From contig CAMWXE010000014.1 of NCBI GenBank assembly GCA_947178145.1, positions 1 to 64,000 on the forward strand: a stretch of 64,000 bases of DNA, in the 5' to 3' direction. Origin of the DNA: an uncultured Lachnospiraceae bacterium (GTDB lineage Bacteria; Bacillota; Clostridia; Lachnospirales; Lachnospiraceae). The position numbers and the translations under genes were made by a program. Below the pieces are notes generated by a model, which worked only from the letters and a program-made list of their open reading frames with translations, had not been told where the DNA came from and made no database searches. The stretch's first letter is position 1. The number at the start of each line of letters is the position of its first letter. Below are positions 40,141 to 49,442 of the stretch, piece by piece.

Positions 40141-40680
40141 ATGATAATCGGTAATATTCCGGGACTATACCCCAATTATTCCCTCTACACAAATGCAATC
40201 AATCCGTCTGCCAGATCCGCAGAAAGCGACACAAACCCTAACACCATAAATCCCCTCGCAAAAGATGAGGAACCAAATGCAGCCCCTGACAAGGTCAAAA
40301 AAGCGGGCAGACGTTCTTCCCCCGAGGACTGCGAGACATGTGCCAACCGGAAATATCAGGACGGCTCCGACGAGAACAACGTCTCCTTCAAGACTGCCTC
40401 TCACATCTCGCCAGAAGCAGCAGGCGCTAAGGTTCGCGCCCACGAAGGGGAGCATGTGTCCAATGCATACAAAAAGGCTGCGCAGAAAAACGGAGAAGTT
40501 TTAAATGCTTCTGTAGCAATCCATACTTCAATCTGTCCTGAATGTGGTCGTACATACATATCCGGCGGTGTCACCAACACAATGATCAAATACTCAAACG
40601 AGGATAATCCATACACCAAGAACCAAAAGCAGCTGGATGCTGTCAGGTTCAAAGGTGCCAATATCGACTACGCCGCATAA
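40141..40680 (+). CDS. SprA-related putative metalloprotease-like protein
   Basis: The 179-residue protein has an unstructured N-terminal third, a CETCANRKYQDG segment with a CxxC, the HExxH-type motif HEGEH (His101, Glu102, His105) in KVRAHEGEHVSNAY, and a second CPECGRTYISGG zinc-ribbon-like CxxC. This is the pattern of SprA-related proteins, annotated as putative zinc metalloproteases. No signal peptide is seen. The substrate is unknown. AGGAGG precedes the ATG, and the DUF1622 gene is probably in the same operon. Confidence 0.8.
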   Translation: MIIGNIPGLYPNYSLYTNAINPSARSAESDTNPNTINPLAKDEEPNAAPDKVKKAGRRSSPEDCETCANRKYQDGSDENNVSFKTASHISPEAAGAKVRAHEGEHVSNAYKKAAQKNGEVLNASVAIHTSICPECGRTYISGGVTNTMIKYSNEDNPYTKNQKQLDAVRFKGANIDYAA

Positions 40681-40718
40681 TAAATGAAATGCATTGAATA
40701 GAAAGGTGGATCCAAATC

Positions 40719-41867
40719 GTGTTAAAGAAAATTATCAATGGCCTTGTCTTCAAAGAATGTGGCTCTTTCGTCCCTGAAACCGTATATATCTGTGATGAAA
40801 AAATCGTATCGCAGGAAACATACTACAAAACAGGCGGCGATGAAACTGTAATCGATGCTGCCGGGAACTATGTCATTCCAGGACTGACGGATATCCACTT
40901 TCACGGGTGTATGGGAAGCGATTGCTGCGATGGCACAGTAGAGGCCCTGTACACAATCGCCCGCTACGAGCTGAGTCAGGGTGTGACTTCCATCACTCCC
41001 GCTACCATGACCATGCCTGAAGATGTGCTGACAAAGATTTGCTGCGCAGCAAAGGCCTTTCACGATACAGTATATCCTGACAGTGCTGACTTCTGCGGAT
41101 TGTACATGGAAGGCCCCTTTATCAGTGCTGACAAAAAAGGAGCACAGAACGGAAAATATATTACTCCTGCGGACTCCGCCATGTTCAACCGTCTGCAGGA
41201 TAGCGCTCAAGGCCTAATCCGCACTGTGGTAGTCGCTCCAGAGACAGAACACGCCATGGATTTCATTCGCGAAAACAGCGGCCGCGTCAATATTTCCATC
41301 GCACACACAGCGGCAGATTATGACACTGCAAAAAAGGCACTTTCCTGTGGTGCTTCCCAGCTAACGCATATGTACAATGCCATGCCGCCATTCAGTCACC
41401 GTGCACCCGGTCCAATCGGTGCTGCAGCTGATGACGAGAACTGCAGGGCAGAGCTCATCTGCGACGGCATACATGTTCATCCCGCAGTTGTGCGAACCAC
41501 CTTTAAAATGTTTGGTGATGACAGAATCATACTAATCAGTGACAGTATGCGGGCAGCCGGTCTTGCCGACGGGCAGTATGATTTAGGCGGACAGACTGTC
41601 ACCGTTAAGGGAAATCTGGCTGTTTTAGAAGACGGCACAATAGCCGGGTCTGTGACAAACCTCATGGACTGTATGCGCATTGCCGTCCGTGATATGGGCA
41701 TTCCCCTTGCCAGCGCAGTCAAATGCGCGGCTGTCAATCCGGCAAAGGCCGTCGGAATTTATCAGGAATACGGAAGCCTCACTCCTGGCAAATATGCAAA
41801 TATTGTGCTTTTGGATGAAAATTTGAACCGAATTACAGTGATTCACCACGGTATCTCACCAAAATAA
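40719..41867 (+). CDS. nagA: N-acetylglucosamine-6-phosphate deacetylase
   Basis: The 382-residue protein starts at GTG 40719 with AGGTGG 9 bases upstream. Metal ligands His60 and His62 lie in TDIHFHG, then GLYMEGPFIS, HTAADYDTAKKAL, THMYNAMPP, GIHVHP and the catalytic Asp in LISDSMRAAG. NagA removes the acetyl group from GlcNAc-6-P, feeding amino-sugar and cell-wall recycling. nagB is not in the window. A strong terminator follows at once. Confidence 0.95.
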   Translation: MLKKIINGLVFKECGSFVPETVYICDEKIVSQETYYKTGGDETVIDAAGNYVIPGLTDIHFHGCMGSDCCDGTVEALYTIARYELSQGVTSITPATMTMPEDVLTKICCAAKAFHDTVYPDSADFCGLYMEGPFISADKKGAQNGKYITPADSAMFNRLQDSAQGLIRTVVVAPETEHAMDFIRENSGRVNISIAHTAADYDTAKKALSCGASQLTHMYNAMPPFSHRAPGPIGAAADDENCRAELICDGIHVHPAVVRTTFKMFGDDRIILISDSMRAAGLADGQYDLGGQTVTVKGNLAVLEDGTIAGSVTNLMDCMRIAVRDMGIPLASAVKCAAVNPAKAVGIYQEYGSLTPGKYANIVLLDENLNRITVIHHGISPK

Positions 41868-41891
41868 AAAACCCCATAAATGGGGTTTTTT
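41866..41891. terminator. Bidirectional terminator between nagA and tsf
   Basis: AAAAAACCCCA and TGGGGTTTTTT flank a TAAA loop (41866-41891). A and T runs on both sides let it serve nagA and the converging tsf. Confidence 0.9.
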
Positions 41892-41899
41892 CATTTTCT

Positions 41900-42835
41900 C
41901 TAAATTCCAGCCTGCGCTGCAACCTCTGCTGCGAAATCATCAGCCTTCTTCTCAATGCCCTCTCCTGTCTCAAAACGGACAAACTTCTTAATCTTAAGCT
42001 CTGTTCCGTTCTCCTTGGAAACAGCTGCAAGATACTGCTTAACCGTCTGCTTTCCGTCCTCTGCCTTCACATACACCTGCTCAAGCAGACATACTTCCTT
42101 GAGCTCTTTGTTGAGACGTCCTGCAACAGCACCCTCGATTACCTTCTCCGGCTTTCCAGCCATCTTCGGATCATTCTTGATCTGCTCTGCGATAATCTCC
42201 TTCTCGTGAGCCTTATACTCCTCAGAAACCTCATCGGATGACACATACTTTGGATAAAGCGCTGCAACCTGCATAGCGATATTGTTAAGCGCTTCCTTTA
42301 CGGCATCATTTACTACAGCGGTCTCAGCATCCACAATGACACCGATCTTTCCACCACCATGTGTATAAGTTACAACACAGCCGTTCTCAGCTACAACCTT
42401 CTCAAATCTTCTGATGCTTAACTTCTCTCCGATTACGGCAATCTTTTCAACCAGGGCATCCTTAACCGTCTTGGAAGAATCCTCATTCCATGCCTCTGCA
42501 AGAAATGTATCAATATCCGCTGCTGAAGTCGTGAGCGCCTGCTTTGCGACTGCTGTGACATAACTCTGAAACTGCTCATTTTTTGCAACGAAGTCTGTCT
42601 CGGAGTTTACCTCCACAACTGCAGCTACCTTGTCACCGTCTGTAAGCACCTTGCACAAACCTTCTGCTGCAATACGGTTAGCCTTGTTCTCTGCCTTAGC
42701 CTGTCCCTTTTTTCTCAAATACTCAACAGCCTCGTCCATATTTCCGTCTGTCTCATTCAGCGCCTTCTTGCAGTCCATCATTCCAGCACCAGTCATCTCT
42801 CTTAACTCTTTTACCATTGCTGCTGTAATAGCCAT
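41900..42835 (-). CDS. tsf: Elongation factor Ts
   Basis: The 311-residue protein begins MAITAAMVKELREMTGAGMM with DCKKALNETDGNMDEAVEYL, the EF-Ts signature, followed by VEVNSETDFVAKNEQF and a two-subdomain core. It exchanges guanine nucleotides on EF-Tu. It follows rpsB by 45 bases, the universal rpsB-tsf pair. pyrH, which often follows, is absent here; nagA converges instead. Confidence 0.97.
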   Translation of the reverse strand: MAITAAMVKELREMTGAGMMDCKKALNETDGNMDEAVEYLRKKGQAKAENKANRIAAEGLCKVLTDGDKVAAVVEVNSETDFVAKNEQFQSYVTAVAKQALTTSAADIDTFLAEAWNEDSSKTVKDALVEKIAVIGEKLSIRRFEKVVAENGCVVTYTHGGGKIGVIVDAETAVVNDAVKEALNNIAMQVAALYPKYVSSDEVSEEYKAHEKEIIAEQIKNDPKMAGKPEKVIEGAVAGRLNKELKEVCLLEQVYVKAEDGKQTVKQYLAAVSKENGTELKIKKFVRFETGEGIEKKADDFAAEVAAQAGI

Positions 42836-42880
42836 TTCTATATTCCTCCTGCTTCTTATATCTTTTTTAAATCTTCAAAT

Positions 42881-43615
42881 TTACTCTGCTGCTTCCTCTA
42901 CAGACTCTTCCGGTACTGCATCTGTCATCATCTCACCCTGATTTGCCTCGATCACAGCATCTGCCATGGCAGAAACGATTAATTTAACGGCTCTGATCGC
43001 ATCATCGTTACCAGGAATAACATAATCAAGCTCTTCCGGATCGCAGTTTGTATCCGCAATACCGATCAAAGGAATGCCAAGTGTATGAGCCTCCTGCACA
43101 CAGATTCTTTCCTTCTTTGGATCTACTACGAAGATTGCATCTGGAATCTTTGTCATGTTCTTGATACCGCCAAGGTTTCTTTCCAGTTTTTCCCATTCCT
43201 TCTTAATCTGGATAACTTCCTTCTTCGGCAGAACATCGAATGTTCCGTCCTCCGCCATTGTCTCAATCGCCTTTAATCTGGCAATTCTGCTTCTGATTGT
43301 CTTAAAGTTTGTGAGCATACCGCCCAGCCATCTCTCATTTACATAGAACATTCCGCAGCGCTCCGCCTCTGTGCGCACAGCATCCTGCGCCTGCTTCTTC
43401 GTACCAACAAAGAGAATCGTGCCGCCCTGTGCGGCGATATCCGCTACAGCTTTGTAAGCCTCATCAACTTTTCCTACTGATTTCTGCAAATCGATGATAT
43501 AGATACCATTTCTCTCTGTAAAGATATAAGGAGCCATTTTAGGGTTCCATCTTCTTGTCTGATGTCCAAAATGAACACCTGCCTCTAACAACTGCTTCAT
43601 TGAAATAACACTCAT
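42881..43615 (-). CDS. rpsB: 30S ribosomal protein S2
   Basis: The 244-residue protein has the complete S2 pattern: [61 protein letters not shown] and [25 protein letters not shown] precedes the ATG. It is the first gene of the rpsB-tsf operon, with its own promoter and a leader of about 107 bases. Confidence 0.98.
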   Translation of the reverse strand: MSVISMKQLLEAGVHFGHQTRRWNPKMAPYIFTERNGIYIIDLQKSVGKVDEAYKAVADIAAQGGTILFVGTKKQAQDAVRTEAERCGMFYVNERWLGGMLTNFKTIRSRIARLKAIETMAEDGTFDVLPKKEVIQIKKEWEKLERNLGGIKNMTKIPDAIFVVDPKKERICVQEAHTLGIPLIGIADTNCDPEELDYVIPGNDDAIRAVKLIVSAMADAVIEANQGEMMTDAVPEESVEEAAE

Positions 43616-43633
43616 GTCTTACCTCCATTTTCT

Positions 43634-43758
43634 GCGGCATTACCGCGCTTCCGTCCGCTTCGCCTTTGCGGGCTACCCTTTACATACTCAACCAGAATAA
43701 GGCATGGACCGCAAATCTGCAAACGTGAATACTATTGTGATGTATTAGTTACTGTCAT
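43634..43758 (-). promoter_or_regulatory. rpsB promoter and leader
   Basis: On the minus strand ATGACA (43758-43753), 18 bases and TAGTAT (43734-43729) are a moderate promoter. The leader of about 107 bases has a small GCGG/CCGC hairpin (43646-43634) just before the ribosome binding site, where S2 autoregulation could act. Autoregulation is inferred. A hairpin ATGGCTG/CAGCCAT lies upstream of the promoter. Confidence 0.4.
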
Positions 43759-43802
43759 GGCTGCAATACCTGAATACAGCCATAACATTAATAATATAAC
43801 AT

Positions 43803-43832
43803 AAAAAGACCCCCTGTGCAAGAGGTCTTTTT
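43803..43832 (-). terminator. Terminator of the flagellar/chemotaxis operon
   Basis: AAAAAGACC (43803-43811) and GGTCTTTTT (43824-43832) are perfect 9-bp arms with a T-run on the minus strand, 7 bases past the last gene of the long operon. Confidence 0.88.
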
Positions 43833-43839
43833 CAAATAT

Positions 43840-44448
43840 TTATTTGCTAGAAATTTTCTCGGCAATCTCCTGCCAGCTATCTGACAAGCTGATCGTCTTC
43901 GTTCCTGTATTGATTCTCTTGTCATAGCCATGTTGTATCAAAAACGCATCATACTCAGACGCATTCTCAATCACTCCCGCATTATAAAGCTTTCTCGCGA
44001 CAGTCCCCGAATCATCCCCTGATACAATCACGATCTCAACAATATCATCAGCCGCCCTCTCATCCGAAGGTACTACAACAATCACTGACGATGTGTCATC
44101 GCTGGCATCCGAAGTTTCCTCGTCAGCAGGCGCAGCGACTGACTGTTCTTGCGTTTCTCCCTGCTCGGATTCTTTTGCCGCATCAAGTACAGAGTTAATT
44201 TCAGACTCTATCTCCTCATTTCTCACCCCCATTGGTTCTGTCACTTCCGTCTCAGGCGCTTCCTCTGATGTCTCTTCACCAGAATCTTCTTCCGTCTCAC
44301 TAACCAGCCTGGCTTCCTCCCCCAAGCCATATTCTCGCAACACAGCAACTCTTGCATCCGCTACTGCATGCCTGCTGTATGCTCCCATAACCGCCGCCGT
44401 GATCAGCACACCAAGTCCCATACCTCTTATCATATATTTAAACTTCAT
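43840..44448 (-). CDS. YceG/MltG-like membrane-anchored protein (lacks the full transglycosylase domain)
   Basis: The 202-residue protein has one N-terminal membrane anchor (about residues 7-23), a long acidic Ser/Thr/Glu-rich linker (about 50-135) and a C-terminal domain IVIVSGDDSGTVARKLYNAG then VIENASEYDAFLIQHGYDKR and TISLSDSWQEIAEKIS. That C-terminal part resembles the small LysM-like portion of MltG without the catalytic part. It could bind peptidoglycan around the flagellum. Its start is directly behind the DUF6115-like gene. It is the last gene of the operon. Confidence 0.75.
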   Translation of the reverse strand: MKFKYMIRGMGLGVLITAAVMGAYSRHAVADARVAVLREYGLGEEARLVSETEEDSGEETSEEAPETEVTEPMGVRNEEIESEINSVLDAAKESEQGETQEQSVAAPADEETSDASDDTSSVIVVVPSDERAADDIVEIVIVSGDDSGTVARKLYNAGVIENASEYDAFLIQHGYDKRINTGTKTISLSDSWQEIAEKISSK

Positions 44449-45594
44449 TTATACAGCCCCCTTGAACAGATTGATGACCAGCTTTACCTCCCCAACTCCA
44501 AGGCCAAGCTCCTTAGCAATATCCACATTGGAATAGCCTTCCTTGTACAATTGTAATATTCTGTCATTATTGTTTTCATTCAAGTCATCCACAGATGGCT
44601 GTACCGCGTATCTTTCCTGCTGCCGCATCATATTTGCTGTATTTTCAAGAGAGGCAGCCTGGACTTCCTTCTTGACAGGGCGCTCAATATGTGGTGCCTG
44701 ATCCACAAAAGAATAAACTTCAATCGGCCTGATATCTGTCGGTTTCACATCAACCACTTTCATCTCCTCCGGGCGTGTGCCAAATGTCTGCAGATCCGCC
44801 GCACTGACAGGCGATACGCTGGTACTGCTCTCAGGTATTGGCTGCATATCATTTGAAGTAATCACATCAGCAGATACGATCTCCACGCTCTTTACAACAA
44901 GCGGCTTTAACTCTATCGCTTTATTCTCCTGCGGTTTTCTTCCCATATTTAGTGCCAATGAAGTCATGTCCATAGAACGAGCATCTACTTGGCGATGCAT
45001 TGACATTTCCTGCTGCATCGGAAGAATCAGTCTCGCCATCTGGCGGCGTGCATATTCCTTCTCCTGCGCATCCTTACTCAGGGGCATACGCACCATGAGC
45101 TTATTTTTCTCGGCTTCCTCCTGCTTTTCACGCTCCCTTGCCTCGGCAACCTCCTTTGCCTTGGCCGCCAATGCAATCGCCGCTGCGTTTGCCGCCTCCT
45201 CAGCTTCCTTTGCCGTCTTGTCCACATTTTTAATCGTCTCTTTGAGATTATTATGTTTATCATTGAGCATATCATACAGAAAAATGACTTCCTGATGAGA
45301 TTTATTAATATCTGCAAGCACAGTCTCTGAATATTCATTGATTGCCATAATCTTTTCATTCGATATCCGCTCTGACGCACGTTCAGTCTTTTCCACTGCA
45401 TATTCCAAGGTTTCATCCACAACCTCTACGACACGGTCCTTGGCATCCTCCATCTCTTTCTCTATCACACTTCGAATGAGCTCTACATCTACCTGCTGCC
45501 CATCTTCCGTCTCTTTCGTCTTTCCCTTGATCAAAAAACTCCCTGCAAACGCGCTAACACCAAACACTAACAGCGCTATCTCTAACCAATTCAT
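44449..45594 (-). CDS. DUF6115-like protein with membrane anchor, coiled coil and C-terminal HTH
   Basis: The 381-residue protein has an N-terminal membrane segment (NWLEIALLVFGVSAFAGSFL), a long coiled coil with an Ala/Glu-rich stretch (AKEAEEAANAAAIALAAKAK), a low-complexity middle and a C-terminal small HTH DRILQLYKEGYSNVDIAKEL, GLGVGEVKLVINLFKG. I associate this with DUF6115 proteins encoded at the ends of Clostridia flagellar operons. The role is unknown; the HTH may bind DNA or be a protein-interaction module. Confidence 0.8.
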   Translation of the reverse strand: MNWLEIALLVFGVSAFAGSFLIKGKTKETEDGQQVDVELIRSVIEKEMEDAKDRVVEVVDETLEYAVEKTERASERISNEKIMAINEYSETVLADINKSHQEVIFLYDMLNDKHNNLKETIKNVDKTAKEAEEAANAAAIALAAKAKEVAEAREREKQEEAEKNKLMVRMPLSKDAQEKEYARRQMARLILPMQQEMSMHRQVDARSMDMTSLALNMGRKPQENKAIELKPLVVKSVEIVSADVITSNDMQPIPESSTSVSPVSAADLQTFGTRPEEMKVVDVKPTDIRPIEVYSFVDQAPHIERPVKKEVQAASLENTANMMRQQERYAVQPSVDDLNENNNDRILQLYKEGYSNVDIAKELGLGVGEVKLVINLFKGAV

Positions 45595-45679
45595 CCGCTA
45601 CCTAACCTCTCCATTTTTCATTATGCAACCCTGCAAAGCATTATTTCGCATCTTCCCATCCCACAAAGATGTACACTTA

Positions 45680-45991
45680 TCATATCTTAATGTCGAATCC
45701 ACCCTCCGATTTCTCGACAACTCTACCGTCTCCTTTTGGTTTCTTCCTATGCTTTCCGCCATCCCCGGAGTATCCATTATGCCCTTTTTCCTTGGCGTCA
45801 AATCGCTCCTCCTTAAACAGAGCCTCATCGGCATGAACAACCTGTTTTGCCTGTTGCTGCTCCTTCTTCTCTGCCTGAACCTGTATATTTCCCTGATCAA
45901 CCGCGCCTTTCTCAACCTGCTTAATCTGGTTGTGCAGTATATTGTCAGTTTGTTGTATACTTCCATTGAGCAATATTGGACTGATTGCCAT
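45680..45991 (-). CDS. Small conserved protein of the flagellar operon
   Basis: The 103-residue protein MAISPILLNGSIQQTDNILH onward is hydrophilic and ends with RFDAKEKGHNGY and GGFDIKI, a pattern I have seen repeatedly at this position in Roseburia/Eubacterium flagellar operons. Function unknown. A longer alternative frame overlapping it (45598-45966) is less credible because it is rich in Arg and lacks this pattern. Confidence 0.7.
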   Translation of the reverse strand: MAISPILLNGSIQQTDNILHNQIKQVEKGAVDQGNIQVQAEKKEQQQAKQVVHADEALFKEERFDAKEKGHNGYSGDGGKHRKKPKGDGRVVEKSEGGFDIKI

Positions 45992-46068
45992 AATTATCCC
46001 CCCTAGTTTACATATCTAACCTTACTTCGCTATATTTTAATATATTTTTATGAAAAAGGCAATAGCCC

Positions 46069-47658
46069 CTACAAAATTGCAGAGGCTATGTCTCCATCTT
46101 TTTTGATCAGGCGACAATATGTGTACTCTTTTTTAACGGTCATCGTAGCTCCTGAGATACTCACCACCACACCCTGATACATTGTTCCCCGTATAATAAT
46201 CTGTGACAGTCCCTCGTTCTTTAAAAGTTTGTCAAGCCTTTCAATCTCTTTTAATTCCTCCTGTATCTTAGCCTGTGATTCTGTCAATGTGATTTGCAAT
46301 GCTCTGGCATTTTTGAGCTGCTCTGGCGTCAGCTTGACTCCCGCTTTTAATCGTTTGGTCGTCTCCTCCAGAACCTTCTTCATCTGGGGTATCGCTTTGG
46401 ATTTATCTCCGACACTTTTTTGCAACTCCGCAAGTCTCTGTTTGGATGTAAGATCTGTCCCGGTCTCTATAATGGTTGCAGCCCCCATTGCCGATCCTAT
46501 ATTTCTGGCATTGACAGTCTCTTTCGCAACAATTTTACCGCCTGTGATCAGTCCCTTTCCCACATCGGCGTTGACATTGGTACCTGCTGATACTTTTGCA
46601 TTTATGATCTGTTCGGCCTCCACAAAACCGGCTGCCTCCACCTCGGCCGCCGAGATGAATTTTGCAATGACATTTCCTCCTGCCTTTAGTCTTCCCTTAT
46701 TCTGCCCATGCATTCCCCTTGCAATAATAATATCGCCGCCTGCCTCTATGACTGCTCCCTCCACGACACCAGACACAAAGACGCTCCCGTCTGTCTTAAC
46801 ACTGAAATTCTCACAGACATTTCCCTTCACTTCCACATTGCCGTGGTATTCAATGTTTCCAGTGGAGGTTCCCACATCCTCGACACTGTATACATCCGTC
46901 ACAAAAACCGCATTGTTAACTAACGACACATGGCCGTCGACCAGGCTGATCAATTTCAGTCCATCCTTTGATTTTTCAAGATTTCTACCATAATCAAAAG
47001 CTGCTCTTTTGACCTCTCTCGCCGGCATCACTGATCCATATACGTCAAATCCATCCTCGCCTTTCTCCTCTGGAATAATCTCTGCAAGGACTTGCCCTTT
47101 TGTGCACTGATGCAGATTATTCAGCTTAAAAAAGTCTACTGTGCCATCCTCATTTAACTCAGGACGCGCCGCGTTGTTTGTCTCAAAATGATATATGATT
47201 GAAGCATCCCGTCCAGGTGTAGGGAGCTTTCCCTTTGCAACGACAATATCCGTACAATATGGACGTTCCTCGAGTGCCAGCATGATTGCAACCTCATCGA
47301 TCCCTGCCCGCACCTTAAACTGTTCCAACAACTCCATAATGTGCGCCTCGTTCAACCGTGCTCCCCCCACACTTGGCGGATACATTCGCAGTATGGCTGT
47401 CATTTTGTCCGCCTCAATATAAATACTGCACTTCTCGTCCACTGGCTGCATTTTCATCGAAGTTAAAAAAAGGACAACCTCCTCATCGCCCATGGAAGAC
47501 AGGGCTGAGTTGATTGCCATGACATCATAGGGTACGCCTATTCTGGTAAGATACTCTTTCAATTCTGCAGCATGTATCTTTTCCCCTTCACCGAACGGGG
47601 GAGACAGCAACAAGCTTACCCCTTTTTCGTTAATTTGTATCTGAAAATATCCATTCAT
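46069..47658 (-). CDS. FapA/DUF342-family polymer-forming protein
   Basis: The protein of about 529 residues (ATG at 47658, GGAGG 10 bases upstream) has a DUF342 N-terminal region, then a beta-helix-like repeat zone (GNIEYHGNVEVKGNVCENFS, GSVFVSGVVEGAVIEAGGDI, KAGGNVIAKFI) and a C-terminal coiled coil (LEETTKRLKAGVKLTPEQLK). Family members occur in flagellar and spore-related loci and may form cell-surface scaffolds. It lies directly behind fliA. The exact function is not established. Confidence 0.85.
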   Translation of the reverse strand: MNGYFQIQINEKGVSLLLSPPFGEGEKIHAAELKEYLTRIGVPYDVMAINSALSSMGDEEVVLFLTSMKMQPVDEKCSIYIEADKMTAILRMYPPSVGGARLNEAHIMELLEQFKVRAGIDEVAIMLALEERPYCTDIVVAKGKLPTPGRDASIIYHFETNNAARPELNEDGTVDFFKLNNLHQCTKGQVLAEIIPEEKGEDGFDVYGSVMPAREVKRAAFDYGRNLEKSKDGLKLISLVDGHVSLVNNAVFVTDVYSVEDVGTSTGNIEYHGNVEVKGNVCENFSVKTDGSVFVSGVVEGAVIEAGGDIIIARGMHGQNKGRLKAGGNVIAKFISAAEVEAAGFVEAEQIINAKVSAGTNVNADVGKGLITGGKIVAKETVNARNIGSAMGAATIIETGTDLTSKQRLAELQKSVGDKSKAIPQMKKVLEETTKRLKAGVKLTPEQLKNARALQITLTESQAKIQEELKEIERLDKLLKNEGLSQIIIRGTMYQGVVVSISGATMTVKKEYTYCRLIKKDGDIASAIL

Positions 47659-47688
47659 ACAAGCCATTCCTCCGCGCAAACGATACAA

Positions 47689-48453
47689 TTATGAATCTAA
47701 TATTCCAATATAACTTCCCATTTTTGTTTTCATTTTCTGCAGTGCCTTTGTATGCAATTGCGAAATTCTTGATTCCGATACCTCAAGCACTCGACTAATT
47801 TCCTTCAATGTGAGTTCTTCATAGTAGTACAAAAGGATTACTTTTTTCTCCTTATCTGTCAACAGTTCCAATGACTCCTCAAGCATCTCCTTGAGCTCAC
47901 TTTTTTCGACCACACTCTCAGGCGTCTCAAAACCTGAACTAATGCTCTTCTCTGATGAAATGTCATTTCCCTGCTCCACATACTCATTCAGGGAAATAAT
48001 ATTGTCTGCCTTGACTTGATTCTGCCAATCTAAAAACTCATCTTCACTGATCCCCATATATGCCGCAAGCTCAGCATCCGTTGCCGGTCTTCCGTTGCGC
48101 TGTTCCAGATCCTTCATCGCCGTATCAATCTGTTTCTGGCGCTGCCTGATTGTACGCGGTATCCAGTCCATCTTGCGAATCTGGTCAAGAATAGCCCCCC
48201 GGATACGCAGACTTGCATAGGTCTCAAACTTCACCTCTTTGCCCATGTCAAACTTATCGATCGCATCAATCAGGCCAAAAACTCCATAGCTAACCAGATC
48301 CTCATATTCCACATTATAGCCAAGGTACATGCTAAGCCGCCCTGCTACTACCTTCACAAGCGAAGCATACTCCAATATAAGTTTTTCCCTTAGATCTGGA
48401 GTCTTCAGTCGGGCATAGTCCTCCCAAAGTCTTTTACGTGCTGCATCATTCAT
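47689..48453 (-). CDS. fliA: Flagellar sigma factor sigma-28
   Basis: The 254-residue protein has regions 2.1-2.4 (VEYEDLVSYGVFGLIDAIDK, ETYASLRIRGAILDQIRKMD, WIPRTIRQRQKQI), region 3 (AELAAYMGISEDEFLDWQNQ) and region 4 (LTDKEKKVILLYYYEELTLK, EISRVLEVSESRISQLHTKA), the FliA/SigD pattern. It directs transcription of late flagellar genes such as flagellin and chemotaxis receptors. GGGGG precedes the ATG. It is in the che part of the operon as sigD is in Bacillus subtilis. Confidence 0.96.
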   Translation of the reverse strand: MNDAARKRLWEDYARLKTPDLREKLILEYASLVKVVAGRLSMYLGYNVEYEDLVSYGVFGLIDAIDKFDMGKEVKFETYASLRIRGAILDQIRKMDWIPRTIRQRQKQIDTAMKDLEQRNGRPATDAELAAYMGISEDEFLDWQNQVKADNIISLNEYVEQGNDISSEKSISSGFETPESVVEKSELKEMLEESLELLTDKEKKVILLYYYEELTLKEISRVLEVSESRISQLHTKALQKMKTKMGSYIGILDS

Positions 48454-48495
48454 TCCAATCCCCCGTTATGCTTCCAATTTCTTCAAATGAATCGT

Positions 48496-48885
48496 TCATT
48501 GCTCGGCAGAATCCTCAGCCGTGTAATCTTGAAGCTCCTCTTCAGAATACCCTTCTGCATTCTCCGACATAAAACCATCTGCGTCCATACCCTCCATGTC
48601 ATTCTGCTCCTCATTTGCAAAGGCTACGACACTACCAGTAAGATCACCGTTCAACTTTGCTTTCTGAACCAGCAGCTCGAGATTTCCAGTTGGTATAATG
48701 CGGGGTCTGATCGATGCATAAAGATATCTTGCGACATCCCCAAGGATATAGAATATCACCAGCACGACCAGCAGCACCCACAGCATTGTTGTCAAGTCAA
48801 ATCCCCTTACATACATTATTATCGACGCTATCGCCCCTGCCAGAAGCATGAAAAAAGGTGTGATGAGACCTGTCTTATTTCCCAT
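48496..48885 (-). CDS. Unrecognised two-helix membrane protein of the flagellar operon
   Basis: The 129-residue protein has two hydrophobic helices (LITPFFMLLAGAIASIIMYV and MLWVLLVVLVIFYILGDVAR) followed by an acidic tail rich in Glu, Asp and Met. AGGGG precedes the ATG. Its place between cheD and fliA suggests a flagella-linked role, but no family is recognised. Confidence 0.7.
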   Translation of the reverse strand: MGNKTGLITPFFMLLAGAIASIIMYVRGFDLTTMLWVLLVVLVIFYILGDVARYLYASIRPRIIPTGNLELLVQKAKLNGDLTGSVVAFANEEQNDMEGMDADGFMSENAEGYSEEELQDYTAEDSAEQ

Positions 48886-48905
48886 TTTATTATCCCCTTA
48901 ATTTT

Positions 48906-49391
48906 TCAAATCTTTTTTTCAGGTTTTCCCGCGGAACGGATAATCAAGTCACCCGTCTCAGGATAAAATATAATTGTGCGGCCATAATTAAGGCCTGTAT
49001 CCTGAGCCTTCAATGGTATCCCCAGCTCTCTCAGCTTTTTCTTGCTGGCCTCCACATTTCGTTCTCCAACCCGCACCATGTCTGACCTGTTCTGAAAAGC
49101 AAACATTTGTGCTCCACCTGCTATCTTTGCCTCTAACCTTGTCTTCCGGCCACCCATTGCCAGTATTTTTTTCACAAGATCATCAATTCCTGTATCGGCA
49201 AACTTTGCCCTGTTTGAATTATTATCGATCTGTCTGCTGTCTGGCAGCATGGCATGTGCCAGCCCCCCAACCTTAGCAACTGGATCCCTGATACAAATTC
49301 CTACACAAGAACCAAGTCCTAACGTCGTTATGCCGTCAGGGCTCTTGCACACATTTAAGTCTGCCATCCCTACTTTAACTATATTCGCCAT
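48906..49391 (-). CDS. cheD: Chemoreceptor glutamine deamidase CheD
   Basis: The 161-residue protein carries the catalytic Cys29 in LGLGSCVGICIRD, His46 in GGLAHAMLP and IAGGAQMF, typical of CheD. It deamidates glutamines in chemoreceptors and, in Gram-positive bacteria, stimulates CheC. cheC lies directly upstream. Confidence 0.95.
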   Translation of the reverse strand: MANIVKVGMADLNVCKSPDGITTLGLGSCVGICIRDPVAKVGGLAHAMLPDSRQIDNNSNRAKFADTGIDDLVKKILAMGGRKTRLEAKIAGGAQMFAFQNRSDMVRVGERNVEASKKKLRELGIPLKAQDTGLNYGRTIIFYPETGDLIIRSAGKPEKKI

Positions 49392-49442
49392 CGCTCACTA
49401 TACCCCTTCTCTATTTAGTGCTGCTAACTTATGAATGTATAG

